Shown: positions 42,836 through 52,780, numbered from the stretch's first letter. The stretch: 64,000 nt of DNA from Enterococcus termitis (GCF_001730305.1 NZ_MIJY01000001.1:558001-622000); one strand, 5' to 3'. Numbers and translations are program-made. Notes: generated by a model from the sequence alone, not told the origin.

Positions 42836-42869
42836 AAAGCACTACTGCAAAAAGCAGTAGTGTTTTTTT
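42836..42869 (+). terminator. Terminator after nagA
   Basis: CACTACTGC (42840-42848) pairs perfectly with GCAGTAGTG (42854-42862), followed by a seven-T run to 42869. Confidence 0.92.
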
Positions 42870-43013
42870 ATGCATAAAAATGATTAAAATCTTGTCGTAT
42901 TTTAACATTGCTATATGACTAATTTAATCAATAAAAGTCATATTAGTTGCCCAAAAATTAAAATTTCTTGCTCTTTTTACTGTTAAACTATAGGCAAAGG
43001 AGGTGTGAGCAGA

Positions 43014-46000
43014 GTGAAAGTCAAAAAAAGCACATTTGTTATTTTATTGCTATTCTCTTTTCTAATTTTTTCAATGGTGAACGCTTCTGCTATTCTTGGA
43101 AAGGAAGAGCAGGAAAATTATCAACTTGAAATCTTAGATGAAATGATAACAAATGAAAAAACAGTAAATTTGACAATCGTACAACCAGAAGATGAAGAAA
43201 TAATCATTCATTATGAAAATTTTGAGTTTCCTAGTATTGAAAAAATGAATGAACAGTTACAAATTGTGCATAAACGTAATAAAGATACGACCTACTTTAT
43301 TGATACAGATGTTCCCAATGAACTAATGTTACGCACAGAAAAAAGTGAAGAGCCATTATCTCTATCATGGGACATTCAACAGATGGATCCAAGCAAAAAG
43401 GCGCGAATAACTTTATCTGCTCCTGATAAGGACGTTTTTCTCATAAGAGAATGTAATACCAACGTATTAGAACCTAGCCTTTCTAGTACAATGCAACCAG
43501 AATTTATTCAGGAAAATACAGTTGAAGATGGCATTTTTTACAACAAACAAGGCTCTCAATTAACAGAAAAGCAACAAGTAGCCAATGATAAAGCAAATGC
43601 AAAAGCTAATTTTGATCCTCTTTTAAATGTACAGGTCGTACGCACATACAATGAATTCAAAAGTGCTTACGCTGATGCTGCGGTAACAAAAATCATTTTA
43701 GATGCAGATATTTCCGGTAACACTTCGTTGGCGAATAGACGAACGTCGATTGAGATCGACGGAAATGGGCATCTGCTTTATCTAGGGAACTATTCTTTGT
43801 CTCTCCATGCCTCAGGACCTCTTCAAGACAAAGCTATTTTCCATTTGCACGACGTTATCATTGATCAAAATATCGAGAGTGCAACCTCCTACTCCTTTGT
43901 GGGTGGTAGTGGAGCCTATGATACAGCCCGAACCAGAAATTGGTATTTTAGATTTGGTAATCTTTCTAACGTAAAAGGAAAAAGTGGTATTTATGGTGTG
44001 GCGAGAGTGGCAAGAGGGTATTATGCGGAAATTACAGTTTATGGAACAATTGATGTGTCTACATCAGCTGAAAATTTTTATGTAGGAAGTATGATCTATG
44101 AAGAAGATACACAATATCGAGGAGAAATTACGTACTATAATTATTCGATTATTTGGCACGTCATGGAAACTCCTTCTGGCAAAGGCTATACCGGAGAAAG
44201 CATGGAACATACTATTCAAAAAAATGCCACAGTCTATTATAAAGATAAAACAAATAACCATGTTAATTATCCAGCTGTCTATTCCAACTTTAAAACATTT
44301 ACAGTTGATGAAGGAGCAAGCTTTTCTGCAGATATAAATGGGAATGCCTTCGCCTTGTATTATCCCGAATCATGTTTAGTAATCAATAAAAATGCAGTTG
44401 TGAACTTAGTAACAAGAAAGGCTCATGCTGTACTCTCATATTGTAATAACAATACAGCAGTTATTGTAAATCCGGGAGGAAGTCTCTTTATTTCAGGTGT
44501 GACACCTAATTCATCAACAGCAGGCAACGATGGGAATGGTACGATTTATGGACTGATCGATTTTCGGGGACGAAATTATGGTGCAGATGCTTACAGAAAA
44601 TACAAAGATATCGATAAAACCAACAGTAATCGCAGGCTTATTTTAAAGGAACCTAAAGCATTTGATTTCAAAAATGCGTTAGGAAATACTTCTGGTATTC
44701 AAGCGCGGGTAATGGAGATTCCTAATAATGCCGGCTGTCAATTTCAAGTTATAGATTCTGATATTTCATTATGGAAAACGACAACTTCACCAGATGTAAC
44801 ACCAGATTATGATTATTTACGAGTGGACGAGCTGAAGGTCAATGGACGAGAGAGTGCTCAGATTACTTCTTCAGATTCAGAACTAGCAGCTTCATTTAGA
44901 CCAAATAATATTAGAAGAATCACTGGAATGAACGCAGCTCCAGAAGCCGAATGGATTCCATTTACAGATGCGGATATGGACTATGGGTTGCGGGTGAAAA
45001 TCGGGACGAGTTTTGACGGAATAGATGATGAAACAGGAAAAATTATCACTTCACCGATTTATGCAGGAAAAGGACAAGCTCAAGCAACCTTTGTTAATTC
45101 ATATGGGGAAACAGTTGAAGACATAGAGACAGATGAGTTCGGTGATGTAAAAGTAACCAATTCAGACCGACGTTTAAATCAAACAAATCAAACTATTTCA
45201 GCTGAAATTAAGCATGGACCGTGGACATCTGAGAGTGAGAAAAAAGTGATCGATGTTACGCCGCCAGAGCCAGCAAAAGTCGAATCAGGAAAAATTACAA
45301 ATGCGATGAAACAGATCAAGGGAATGGATAATGAGCCAAACGCAAAATATTTCATAGAAATCTATGATGAATCTGAAACAATCCAAGCATCGATCAGTGG
45401 TGTAGTAGAAAATGACGGGACTTTTGTGGCAGACTTGCCTCGATATTTAGATCAAGACGAAGTCGTTGTGATTTACTTAGAGGATAATGCAGGTCTGATT
45501 CCAAAAGAGGTACTCTATCCACCGCCAACAAATAGCGAAACTGGAAATAAAAATCCTAAAGAAGGCTTCGATTATAGAGATACACATTTCCCACCTGCAG
45601 CAAAATATGAAGTGGAGGACGTGCTTCCGGATCAGCCCTATCTTGAAAAAAAAGTAGAATCGGTTAACGGAGATCAACAGGTTCATATTGATGATGAATT
45701 ACGCTATTCTATCTTGGTGAAAAATAACCAAGTTGAAAAAAATGAAACAAATTGGAAAAATATACAATTCACGGATGAATTATCTGCTTATGTGAATTTC
45801 GATAGTGAAAAGGCAGATGTAAAATTAAATGACAAATCATTAACAAAAGATGAGTATGACTATGACGCCAAAACGCATACACTTACAGCAAGCTTAGGTG
45901 ATTTAAGCAGCCAGGAATCAGTAGAGTTATCCTTTAAAGTGGTAGTAAACGAACAGGCATTAGGACAAATAATTGAAAACGTTGCTAGTGCAAAAGGAGA

Positions 46001-46550
46001 ATCACCTAGAGAAAAACAGTTTGTCATGGGACCAGAAGATCCTACTGCAGAAAGAGAAATCTATACTGGCATATCAAATGTCGCTAAATACCCTAACGGT
46101 GTGATCGATGGTCCGTTAGAAATTGTTTCATTTCCAGAAAAAATGGATTTTGGAAAATTCGAAGTAGATGAAAAAGAAACCTTTGTGAATGATCCAGACT
46201 ATTCCAGTGACTTAATCGTACGAGATCGAAGAATCCAAAAAAACGAGTGGTACTTAACGGTTGCCTTAGCAGAAGAAATGATGCTGCAAGAAAATTTGAA
46301 AAAGTATTATTTAGAAGAGGCGATTCGGTTTAGAAAAGATGGGGTTGAAACACCAATCACCAATGTTTCAGAATTGATTTTTAAAGGCAAAAGTTCGGAT
46401 TCTTCTGAATATAATATTACTGAATCTGAATGGTCTGAAGAAGGTGATGGATTTGTATTAAGGGTGAAATCTGGAAAAGTAAAAAAAGTAGGAGATTATC
46501 ATGCGACTTTAACTTGGCATTTAACAGATGCTTATCAGGGAGACGATTAA
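43014..46550 (+). CDS. Large WxL-domain surface protein with beta-helix-like adhesin region
   Basis: An 1178-residue exported protein with a signal peptide (TFVILLLFSFLIFSMVNASA). Residues about 200-480 have the serial beta-strand pattern of a pectate-lyase-like adhesive domain (ILDADISGNTSLANRR, IEIDGNGHLLYLGNYSLS). Next come an Ig-like segment (about 750-835) and a DUF11-like repeat domain (about 880-1000). A C-terminal WxL domain has NEWYLTVAL and ATLTWHLTDA. It binds peptidoglycan non-covalently. GTG 43014 has AGGAGG ten bases upstream. It is the first gene of a four-gene WxL operon. Confidence 0.87.
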   Translation: MKVKKSTFVILLLFSFLIFSMVNASAILGKEEQENYQLEILDEMITNEKTVNLTIVQPEDEEIIIHYENFEFPSIEKMNEQLQIVHKRNKDTTYFIDTDVPNELMLRTEKSEEPLSLSWDIQQMDPSKKARITLSAPDKDVFLIRECNTNVLEPSLSSTMQPEFIQENTVEDGIFYNKQGSQLTEKQQVANDKANAKANFDPLLNVQVVRTYNEFKSAYADAAVTKIILDADISGNTSLANRRTSIEIDGNGHLLYLGNYSLSLHASGPLQDKAIFHLHDVIIDQNIESATSYSFVGGSGAYDTARTRNWYFRFGNLSNVKGKSGIYGVARVARGYYAEITVYGTIDVSTSAENFYVGSMIYEEDTQYRGEITYYNYSIIWHVMETPSGKGYTGESMEHTIQKNATVYYKDKTNNHVNYPAVYSNFKTFTVDEGASFSADINGNAFALYYPESCLVINKNAVVNLVTRKAHAVLSYCNNNTAVIVNPGGSLFISGVTPNSSTAGNDGNGTIYGLIDFRGRNYGADAYRKYKDIDKTNSNRRLILKEPKAFDFKNALGNTSGIQARVMEIPNNAGCQFQVIDSDISLWKTTTSPDVTPDYDYLRVDELKVNGRESAQITSSDSELAASFRPNNIRRITGMNAAPEAEWIPFTDADMDYGLRVKIGTSFDGIDDETGKIITSPIYAGKGQAQATFVNSYGETVEDIETDEFGDVKVTNSDRRLNQTNQTISAEIKHGPWTSESEKKVIDVTPPEPAKVESGKITNAMKQIKGMDNEPNAKYFIEIYDESETIQASISGVVENDGTFVADLPRYLDQDEVVVIYLEDNAGLIPKEVLYPPPTNSETGNKNPKEGFDYRDTHFPPAAKYEVEDVLPDQPYLEKKVESVNGDQQVHIDDELRYSILVKNNQVEKNETNWKNIQFTDELSAYVNFDSEKADVKLNDKSLTKDEYDYDAKTHTLTASLGDLSSQESVELSFKVVVNEQALGQIIENVASAKGESPREKQFVMGPEDPTAEREIYTGISNVAKYPNGVIDGPLEIVSFPEKMDFGKFEVDEKETFVNDPDYSSDLIVRDRRIQKNEWYLTVALAEEMMLQENLKKYYLEEAIRFRKDGVETPITNVSELIFKGKSSDSSEYNITESEWSEEGDGFVLRVKSGKVKKVGDYHATLTWHLTDAYQGDD

Positions 46551-46551
46551 A

Positions 46552-47592
46552 ATGGCTAAAAAAATCAGTACAGGATTCATTATTTTATCCATGATCTGCC
46601 TAGCAATCATTGTTAAAGCACCAAGTTACGAAGCGATAGAAGACGGCGGTGCGATTAAATCAGAGGGCGTCGTGACTTTTGTAGAGAAAACGCCTAAGCC
46701 GAAAGAGTCAGGTTCGCTACCCAAAGCTGGAGAAAAAGGAATAAGCAGTCTTTCATATTTAGGCTTGCTGGTACTGTTTTTGCTACTCGTTCTTTTAAGT
46801 AGGTATCCTTTAAAAGGAAAACACCAATCCTTTTGGTTACTGTTTTTGTTGAGTATCAGTTGTATCTTTGGGAATTCTACTGAGGCAAATGGATTCTCTG
46901 AATCAAGTGTCATTGAATTTGATAAAAAAGTAGACAACTATATTTATGATCCAGAGTTCCCGACTGAAATTGTTGATCCGGGAACAAGCGAAGCAGTCGG
47001 TCGCTATTTACGTATGGAATTCGCTTCTCGTCTTGATTTTGGAATAAATGAACAGTCAGATAAAAATGAAACCTATTATTCAAAAGGTCAACTGTTTTAT
47101 GGCTCGACACCTGCTAGAGGAAATTTTATTCAAGTTTCTGATTTACGAGAGCATAATTGGGGCTGGGGCTTGTATGTGAAACAAGAAACCCAATTTTCAA
47201 GTAAAGAAGAGCATCCAGTAATGTTAGATGGAGCGAAAATTACATTAAAACAACCATGGATCAATAGTACGATTTTAGAACACTCGCCAAGAGTCAATGA
47301 TTCAGAAATTGAATTAGTACCTGGACAACTTAATCAACTAGTTCATGCTTCAGCAGGAGAAGGAGTGGGGACATGGCTACTTTCATTTGGTGCTTCCAGC
47401 GGGAATGAGAACGGACAAAAAAATTCTCTCATCCCTAAATACGACGATCGTGGACAAATGGAGATAGATACGATCTATCAAAAAAATGTCTATCTTAATA
47501 AAGCAGTTACATTAAATGTACCTGGAAAAACTAAAAAGCAAAATGCTGTATACCAAACGGATGTAACTTGGATTTTATCTGAGTTGCCATAA
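46552..47592 (+). CDS. Fusion of small LPXTG-like protein and WxL protein
   Basis: A 346-residue protein with an unusual order. A signal peptide (residues 1-22) and a short mature part lead to a sortase-type motif LPKAG (56-60), a hydrophobic segment (about 66-83) and basic residues, which would normally end a protein. The chain instead continues into a second signal-peptide-like segment (SFWLLFLLSISCIFGNSTEA) and a WxL domain with NWGWGLYV and VTWILSEL. WxL operons usually encode a short LPXTG protein and a WxL protein separately, so this looks like a fusion of two genes. ATG 46552 has GGGAG upstream. Confidence 0.8.
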   Translation: MAKKISTGFIILSMICLAIIVKAPSYEAIEDGGAIKSEGVVTFVEKTPKPKESGSLPKAGEKGISSLSYLGLLVLFLLLVLLSRYPLKGKHQSFWLLFLLSISCIFGNSTEANGFSESSVIEFDKKVDNYIYDPEFPTEIVDPGTSEAVGRYLRMEFASRLDFGINEQSDKNETYYSKGQLFYGSTPARGNFIQVSDLREHNWGWGLYVKQETQFSSKEEHPVMLDGAKITLKQPWINSTILEHSPRVNDSEIELVPGQLNQLVHASAGEGVGTWLLSFGASSGNENGQKNSLIPKYDDRGQMEIDTIYQKNVYLNKAVTLNVPGKTKKQNAVYQTDVTWILSELP

Positions 47593-47610
47593 ATATTAGG
47601 GGGAAAAGAG

Positions 47611-48369
47611 ATGAAAAAGTGTAGATCAATTCAAGCTTGTACATGTGCATTACTGTTTTCAGCAGGCGTTTTACCTTTAGCTGCACAAGCACAAGAAAAT
47701 TCTTATGACACAGAAGGAGTGATAACTTACGAGCAAGGAAATAAACCGCCAATTGTCACACCGCCAGGAACGGAAGGTCCGGAAATCAAGGAACCAGATG
47801 TTAATCCAGAAGTCAGTCCGCTGATGATTATCGCAGCAACGCCGATTGATTTTGGGCAACAAGAAAACACAACAACGGCACAAACGTACTATGCAAAAGA
47901 CTTTGAAACGACAGCTAAAACGGGGAACGATGACAAACTAACAATGGAAAATTTTGTGAAGTTTCGTGATATTCGTGCCACTGACTCACGAGAGTATAAG
48001 ATTTATGTGCAAATGACCAAACAATTCACAAAAGACACATCTATATTAAAAGGAGCAGAGCTAAATTATTCCAATCTGAGATTACTGACCACCTCATCGA
48101 ATCAAGACAATATGCCAGCACTAGAAGATAGAACGTTAGCGTCTACTATTAAATTAACGCCAGGTGTTGATGGTACTTCTGCCGGTGATCCACAGCTAGT
48201 TTATGAAAATAATTCAGTAGAAAAAGGCTTCGGAATTTATGACATTACTTTTGGGGAGTATGGAAATAATTCCAAAGACTCAGTAAAACTGAATGTTCCA
48301 GCGAATCTACCGATCTTGAAAGGACAATATGTCAGTGAGATGACATGGAGTATTACAGATACATTTTAA
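47611..48369 (+). CDS. WxL-family surface protein
   Basis: A 252-residue exported protein with a signal peptide ending near AAQAQ, a proline-rich linker and a C-terminal WxL-like domain from about residue 80 (ATPIDFGQQ start, QYVSEMTWSITDTF end). The first WxL motif is changed: REYKIYVQM has no tryptophan, and the second reads WSI. It should still attach to the wall with help of the DUF916 protein. It is third in the operon with a GGGGG-type ribosome site. Confidence 0.83.
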   Translation: MKKCRSIQACTCALLFSAGVLPLAAQAQENSYDTEGVITYEQGNKPPIVTPPGTEGPEIKEPDVNPEVSPLMIIAATPIDFGQQENTTTAQTYYAKDFETTAKTGNDDKLTMENFVKFRDIRATDSREYKIYVQMTKQFTKDTSILKGAELNYSNLRLLTTSSNQDNMPALEDRTLASTIKLTPGVDGTSAGDPQLVYENNSVEKGFGIYDITFGEYGNNSKDSVKLNVPANLPILKGQYVSEMTWSITDTF

Positions 48370-48451
48370 AAGAATCAATCTATTTTGTATACGGTAAAAA
48401 GAAAAATAACTTCTGATTTGCCCTAACATGTATGAAAGGAAGAATAAGAAA

Positions 48452-49522
48452 ATGAAAGTAAAAAAAGCCTTCTTATTGCTGCTATTTTTAGGGCCGATCA
48501 TCTTAAATCATCTAGTTGCGTTTGTTGATGGATATGCGGAGGAATCACAACCTGCCTCAATGGCTTTCTACTATGAAGTACTCCAACCAGAAAATCAACG
48601 AAATGATGTGGGGTATTTCGATTTGCTGATGAAACCGAATCAAAAACAGACGGTGAAAATCAATTTGGTCAATACTGGGGAAGAATCGATTGCAATAGAT
48701 GTTCGATTGAATGGTGCTAAAAGCAGCTCGAACGGAGTGATCGATTATGGACCAAATGAACTACCGAAAGATGAATCAGTTGATATCGATTTTACAGATA
48801 TCGTCAAAAGTGTAGACACCATTGAGGTTCCAGCAAAAAGTTCAAAAGAGTTGTCGATCAATATAGACATGCCGGAACAATCATTTGATGGCGTTATTGC
48901 AGGCGGAATTCAGCTCCAAGCAAGAGAAGATGACACAACGGTGACACAAGGCGCGATTCGCAACCGCTTTGCATATATCATTGGTATGTTATTGACAGAA
49001 ACGGATAAAAAAATAGAGCCGAATATAGTGTTTAGAAATGTCTATGCCGGACAAAGTAATTTTCGGAATACGATTTTTGTGACACTTTCTAATGTTGAAA
49101 AAATGTTTTTGGAAGATGTATCAATCAATGTTCAAATTAGACAAAAGGGGAAGAAAGACGTACTTTTTAGTGAAGAGAAAGAAAAAATGCGGATGGCGCC
49201 TAATTCATTGCTGCAATTTCCAGTCAGCATGACGGGAGAAAGGATGGTTGCTGGGGAGTATACCGCTGATATCTCCGTTAGCCAACATCAAAAACAATGG
49301 TCATGGTCTGAAGATTTTGTTATTTCCAAGACAGAAGCAGATACGTTTAATGGGGAAGATGTCGATCTACAAGAACAGAACATTTTTGATTGGAAATTCA
49401 TGCTGATCATCTTCTTGTTGATCGTCATAAGCATGTTGATGCTGCTTATCCTCTTTCGAATGTGGAGGAACAAAAAGAGTAAGAAAGCACGGCGCAGACC
49501 AAAGAAGAAAACTAAAAAGTAA
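48452..49522 (+). CDS. DUF916/DUF3324 WxL-locus membrane protein
   Basis: A 356-residue protein with a signal peptide, a DUF916 domain (YFDLLMKPNQKQTVKINLVN, about 30-160), a DUF3324 domain (about 170-300) and a C-terminal membrane segment (FMLIIFLLIVISMLMLLIL) followed by a very basic tail. This WxLIP-type protein binds peptidoglycan and host proteins and anchors the WxL complex. I chose ATG 48452, where the signal peptide begins and AAAGGA precedes; ATG 48428 lacks a site. It is the last gene of the operon. Confidence 0.92.
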   Translation: MKVKKAFLLLLFLGPIILNHLVAFVDGYAEESQPASMAFYYEVLQPENQRNDVGYFDLLMKPNQKQTVKINLVNTGEESIAIDVRLNGAKSSSNGVIDYGPNELPKDESVDIDFTDIVKSVDTIEVPAKSSKELSINIDMPEQSFDGVIAGGIQLQAREDDTTVTQGAIRNRFAYIIGMLLTETDKKIEPNIVFRNVYAGQSNFRNTIFVTLSNVEKMFLEDVSINVQIRQKGKKDVLFSEEKEKMRMAPNSLLQFPVSMTGERMVAGEYTADISVSQHQKQWSWSEDFVISKTEADTFNGEDVDLQEQNIFDWKFMLIIFLLIVISMLMLLILFRMWRNKKSKKARRRPKKKTKK

Positions 49523-49620
49523 AAAAAATGAATAAAAATGAAAAAGGAATGAATAAGATGATTTTCTGCAACAATCAGTTAAATCATTAATAAAAAAGTG
49601 TATTCGATTGTAAGAAAATA

Positions 49621-49658
49621 GGTAGCCGCTACCCGTTATAGGGAAGGTTACCTTTTTT
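49621..49658 (+). terminator. Terminator of the WxL operon
   Basis: GGTAGCC and CCC arms pair with GGG and GGTTACC between 49621 and 49652, followed by six T. Confidence 0.82.
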
Positions 49659-50029
49659 GCTACTAAATCTATTCGTATTTTTCAAAATAAAGAAATATTT
49701 ATAATTAAATTAAAAAATAATCGAAATATAAAAATGGTATACTAGTTATATATAGAAATTTAAAATAAAAAATATGTAATAAAGTAGTGGAATATATTTG
49801 TAAATGCTGGTTAAATACTAGTGATTAGTGAGTGTAGGTATTCTTTTTGATAGTTGCAAGTAGATGATCATCTTTGCCTTTTTTAAAATGGTATATATGA
49901 ATAAAGGTGCTGTATTTGATATAAATCGATACGTTGTTGATAGATGATAAGCTGTCGAGAAAAATATATTCATCAATGAATCAACCTTAAGACAAGTAAT
50001 CGGCACCTTACTGAAAGGAGAAATTTTTG
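49659..50029 (+). other. Long AT-rich upstream region of the Mga-like regulator gene
   Basis: These 371 bases hold no supported gene. They are very AT-rich, with a promoter-like TATACT near 49737. A transcript from there would carry a leader of about 280 bases before the regulator. The reverse-strand frame in this stretch shows no recognisable protein. AAAGGAG for the regulator lies at the right end. Confidence 0.4.
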
Positions 50030-51532
50030 ATGTATTCTGATTCTAATTTTACTTATATTGAATTGTTAACATCAGATTTACTTTTAGAAAGAAAAATCGC
50101 GCTATTTTTGGATTTAGAAGAACGGTATCTGAGCATTGAGGAACTAGCAATGAAATTTGATGTTTCTGTTAAAAAAATTCGGAGAGTCGTTCGATTGCTG
50201 CAAGAAGATATTTTGGAATACAATCATCACGGGTTTACTTTTTCAATCTGCAAAAGCAAAGGCATTCTGTTGAAAGTACCAATTGACGACGATTTAAAGC
50301 ATTTTTTAGCATTTATTACCCAAAAAAGTCCACTAATAAAGATGCTAGAAAAAATTTGCTTAAATGATTTTGGTTCTGTCAGAGACTATGCAGAAAGATA
50401 TTTTTTCAGTGAGGCAACAATTCGAAGACGCTTAAAAAAAATAAAACGATTTTTAAACCAATTTGACATTGATCTTGCAAGAGAAACGGTTGTTTTTGAA
50501 GGGGATGAACAGCAGATCCGCTATTTTATGCTACTTTTTTTTTGGCGCCTCTATTCTGGTATCTCTTGGCCATTTCAGTATATCGATGAATCAGAAGTGG
50601 AGCAGATAGTTAATGAATTGATCACGCTCAATAACAAGTACAATAATGAAATCACTCGTTTAGAAAAACGACGTATGATGTATTATATAGCAATTGTAAA
50701 GATTAGAATTAGAAAGAAAAATACAATGAGCATGTTACCTGCCTGGGAAAAAGCAAAAATAAATAATGATTTTTTTCAAGAATTTAGCCAGCTATTCAGC
50801 AGTTTTAACGGAAGCCTTTGTACGAAGCCAGCAGAAATTTCCTTACATTACGAAATTTGGAAGAGTTGTTCGTGGGTACCCAATGTGAAAGCAGCCTTCG
50901 ATGTTGAAAAAAATAATGGAAGTGAGCCGGCAAAAGCGTCAATCCTTTTCTTTGATTATTTTAAAGAACACTTTTTTGAGATGACAGAAGCAGAGAAGGA
51001 AAGTGCAACTGAATTTATTTTTTGCATCCATACGTTGTGCTTTAATTTTAAAAAATTCAAATCAGACATCAATGGTTATTATTACTATAGAAGAATTCAA
51101 AAATATTACCCTAAATTAAAATTACGTTTAGAACATTTTATTGATGTTTTATATGAACAGTCAGGTTATAGCCTATTTTTAGAAAAAAACTTTTTAGTCA
51201 CTCACTATAGTATGCTGTTCAGTCACCTAAAAAGAATCAATGAATATGAGCGAACGATCCACGTTACGATCGAAACAGAATTACCGAATATGCTAAGTGA
51301 ATTGCTTTACGATCAAGTATATGGCATGTTTTCACGAAAATACAATATTTATCTTGATAGCCCCAATAAAGCTGACGCGAAAGAAAAAGCGGATGTTATA
51401 TTGACAACGGTACCATTAAGAGAAACTAAAAGCGTTTTAACAGAAAAGAATATAGTCGCTATCAATCGAGAACTGAAGAAAGCAGATATTCGAAAAATTG
51501 AATACGTATTCGATCGGATTCTTCAAGATTAA
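50030..51532 (+). CDS. Mga/AtxA-like transcriptional regulator
   Basis: A 500-residue protein. The N-terminal Mga-type helix-turn-helix (LSIEELAMKFDVSVKKIRRV, residues 35-60) is followed by a second HTH (FFSEATIRRRLKKIKRF), PRD-like helical regions and a C-terminal EIIB-like segment (VILTTVPLR). Such PTS-controlled virulence regulators commonly sit beside WxL loci in enterococci, so control of the upstream surface operon is likely but inferred. Confidence 0.83.
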   Translation: MYSDSNFTYIELLTSDLLLERKIALFLDLEERYLSIEELAMKFDVSVKKIRRVVRLLQEDILEYNHHGFTFSICKSKGILLKVPIDDDLKHFLAFITQKSPLIKMLEKICLNDFGSVRDYAERYFFSEATIRRRLKKIKRFLNQFDIDLARETVVFEGDEQQIRYFMLLFFWRLYSGISWPFQYIDESEVEQIVNELITLNNKYNNEITRLEKRRMMYYIAIVKIRIRKKNTMSMLPAWEKAKINNDFFQEFSQLFSSFNGSLCTKPAEISLHYEIWKSCSWVPNVKAAFDVEKNNGSEPAKASILFFDYFKEHFFEMTEAEKESATEFIFCIHTLCFNFKKFKSDINGYYYYRRIQKYYPKLKLRLEHFIDVLYEQSGYSLFLEKNFLVTHYSMLFSHLKRINEYERTIHVTIETELPNMLSELLYDQVYGMFSRKYNIYLDSPNKADAKEKADVILTTVPLRETKSVLTEKNIVAINRELKKADIRKIEYVFDRILQD

Positions 51533-51547
51533 AATAACCGCTAATGA

Positions 51548-51605
51548 AAAACAAGAAAGTCCTGTTCAGCAAACATTTGTTGAACAGGACTTTCTTGTTT
51601 TTTTG
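51548..51605. terminator. Long bidirectional terminator
   Basis: A perfect 20-base stem, AACAAGAAAGTCCTGTTCA with TGAACAGGACTTTCTTGTT, encloses a 12-base loop and is flanked by A- and T-runs. It separates the Mga-like gene from the convergent minus-strand genes. Confidence 0.92.
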
Positions 51606-51641
51606 ACGGTAAATCCTTAAGAATTAAGGAACAGATTGTTA

Positions 51642-52028
51642 CTAATTATTTTTAGGCAACAGAGCTGATTCAAGTGAATGATTTGCATAATCCACGAAAA
51701 AATCAGATAGAAACAAGGGGTGAATTTCTATATCAGATTTGTATAATGAAGTGGGAATAATGAACGTTTGATCCAGTGTACCGGCAATGTAATCACCATC
51801 GATCGTTTGTGCGACTACACGAAAATCTTGTTGCTTCCACACGTCAACATCTGCAGGTGAGATCGTTTCAGCAGATGCCAAAAACGCTAGGTTTTGTTCA
51901 AATTGTGCTTCTATTTGTTCACTAAAGACGAACAGACTATCTTCATCCTGTTCATTTCTTAAAACAGCAGTCAAAAAAGATTGAGGTGTCTTTTCTGTTA
52001 GTTGCGCTTTGATCTGTTGAAAATCCAT
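51642..52028 (-). CDS. Hypothetical protein, possible SUKH-like partner of nuclease
   Basis: A 128-residue acidic cytosolic protein. The C-terminal half (VWKQQDFRVVAQTIDGDYIA, TLYKSD-like strand, LFLSDFFVDYANHSL) loosely follows the SMI1/KNR4 (SUKH) pattern of immunity proteins against nucleases. It lies 83 bases downstream of a nuclease gene on the same strand and has its own strong AAGGAGGT site. An immunity role is only a hypothesis; the family is not securely identified. Confidence 0.5.
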   Translation of the reverse strand: MDFQQIKAQLTEKTPQSFLTAVLRNEQDEDSLFVFSEQIEAQFEQNLAFLASAETISPADVDVWKQQDFRVVAQTIDGDYIAGTLDQTFIIPTSLYKSDIEIHPLFLSDFFVDYANHSLESALLPKNN

Positions 52029-52111
52029 AAGTACGTACCTCCTTAATAAAAAAACGGAATATATTTAAGTATTTAATGACGTTTGAAGCGAAGTTCAAGT
52101 CTCTTTCAGTG

Positions 52112-52780
52112 TTATTTTTCATTCAAAATCGTTACACGAAAATCAACGGTTGTGCTTTTACTCAAGCCTTTTGCTTCCAATTCGATCTCCTTACATAATA
52201 ATTCTGTACCGTCATAAATTGGAGTCACTCGATAACGAACCGTCTCGCCACTATCAAGCGCTTGACGGATCTGATTTTCATATTTTGTCATATAAGGAGT
52301 ATTGACCGGTGTTTGATACAGCGTTGTAAGATTTCTAGCATCATCACCCGAGCCGCCCATCTGCCGCCCAATCAAATGTCCTCTTGAATGATTATAAGGA
52401 TCCAGACCAGAAATAAATCCTGGGGGACGAATATCTTTATTTGCAGCAGTTCCTGTATTGACCATAGCCGGTTTTAATAGCGCATCAGCACCAGTGGCGC
52501 GTCCTAGTGAATCTAATTTATGATAATCGATCCAGCCTTTTTTGCTATCAGTCATTTCAGCAGCGGAAAAAGTGGCTGCTCCCAATTCTTTTGGACCTGG
52601 ATTTGTTGAGGTTGAAACGCTTGGTGTACTTGGTTTTGTTTCCTGTTGTGTTTGTATACCAAAAATCTCCTGAATGCTGTCGGGAACTTGGACACCGAAT
52701 ACACCTAGAACTAAAATAATTAAAACTGCCAGTAACATAATTGCAGGACTAAACGGTGGTTTTTGTTTTTTTCTTGCCAT
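52112..52780 (-). CDS. Membrane-anchored DNA/RNA non-specific endonuclease (EndA/NucA-like)
   Basis: A 222-residue protein. An N-terminal membrane segment (residues 13-32, SPAIMLLAVLIILVLGVFGV) and a polar linker are followed by a beta-beta-alpha-Me nuclease domain. The catalytic motif is HSRGHLIGRQMGGSGDDARN (a variant of DRGH, with Ser for Asp) and the metal-site Asn lies in ARNL. It resembles DNA-entry and extracellular nucleases of streptococci and enterococci. It may act on external DNA in nutrition, competence or competition. Confidence 0.88.
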   Translation of the reverse strand: MARKKQKPPFSPAIMLLAVLIILVLGVFGVQVPDSIQEIFGIQTQQETKPSTPSVSTSTNPGPKELGAATFSAAEMTDSKKGWIDYHKLDSLGRATGADALLKPAMVNTGTAANKDIRPPGFISGLDPYNHSRGHLIGRQMGGSGDDARNLTTLYQTPVNTPYMTKYENQIRQALDSGETVRYRVTPIYDGTELLCKEIELEAKGLSKSTTVDFRVTILNEK

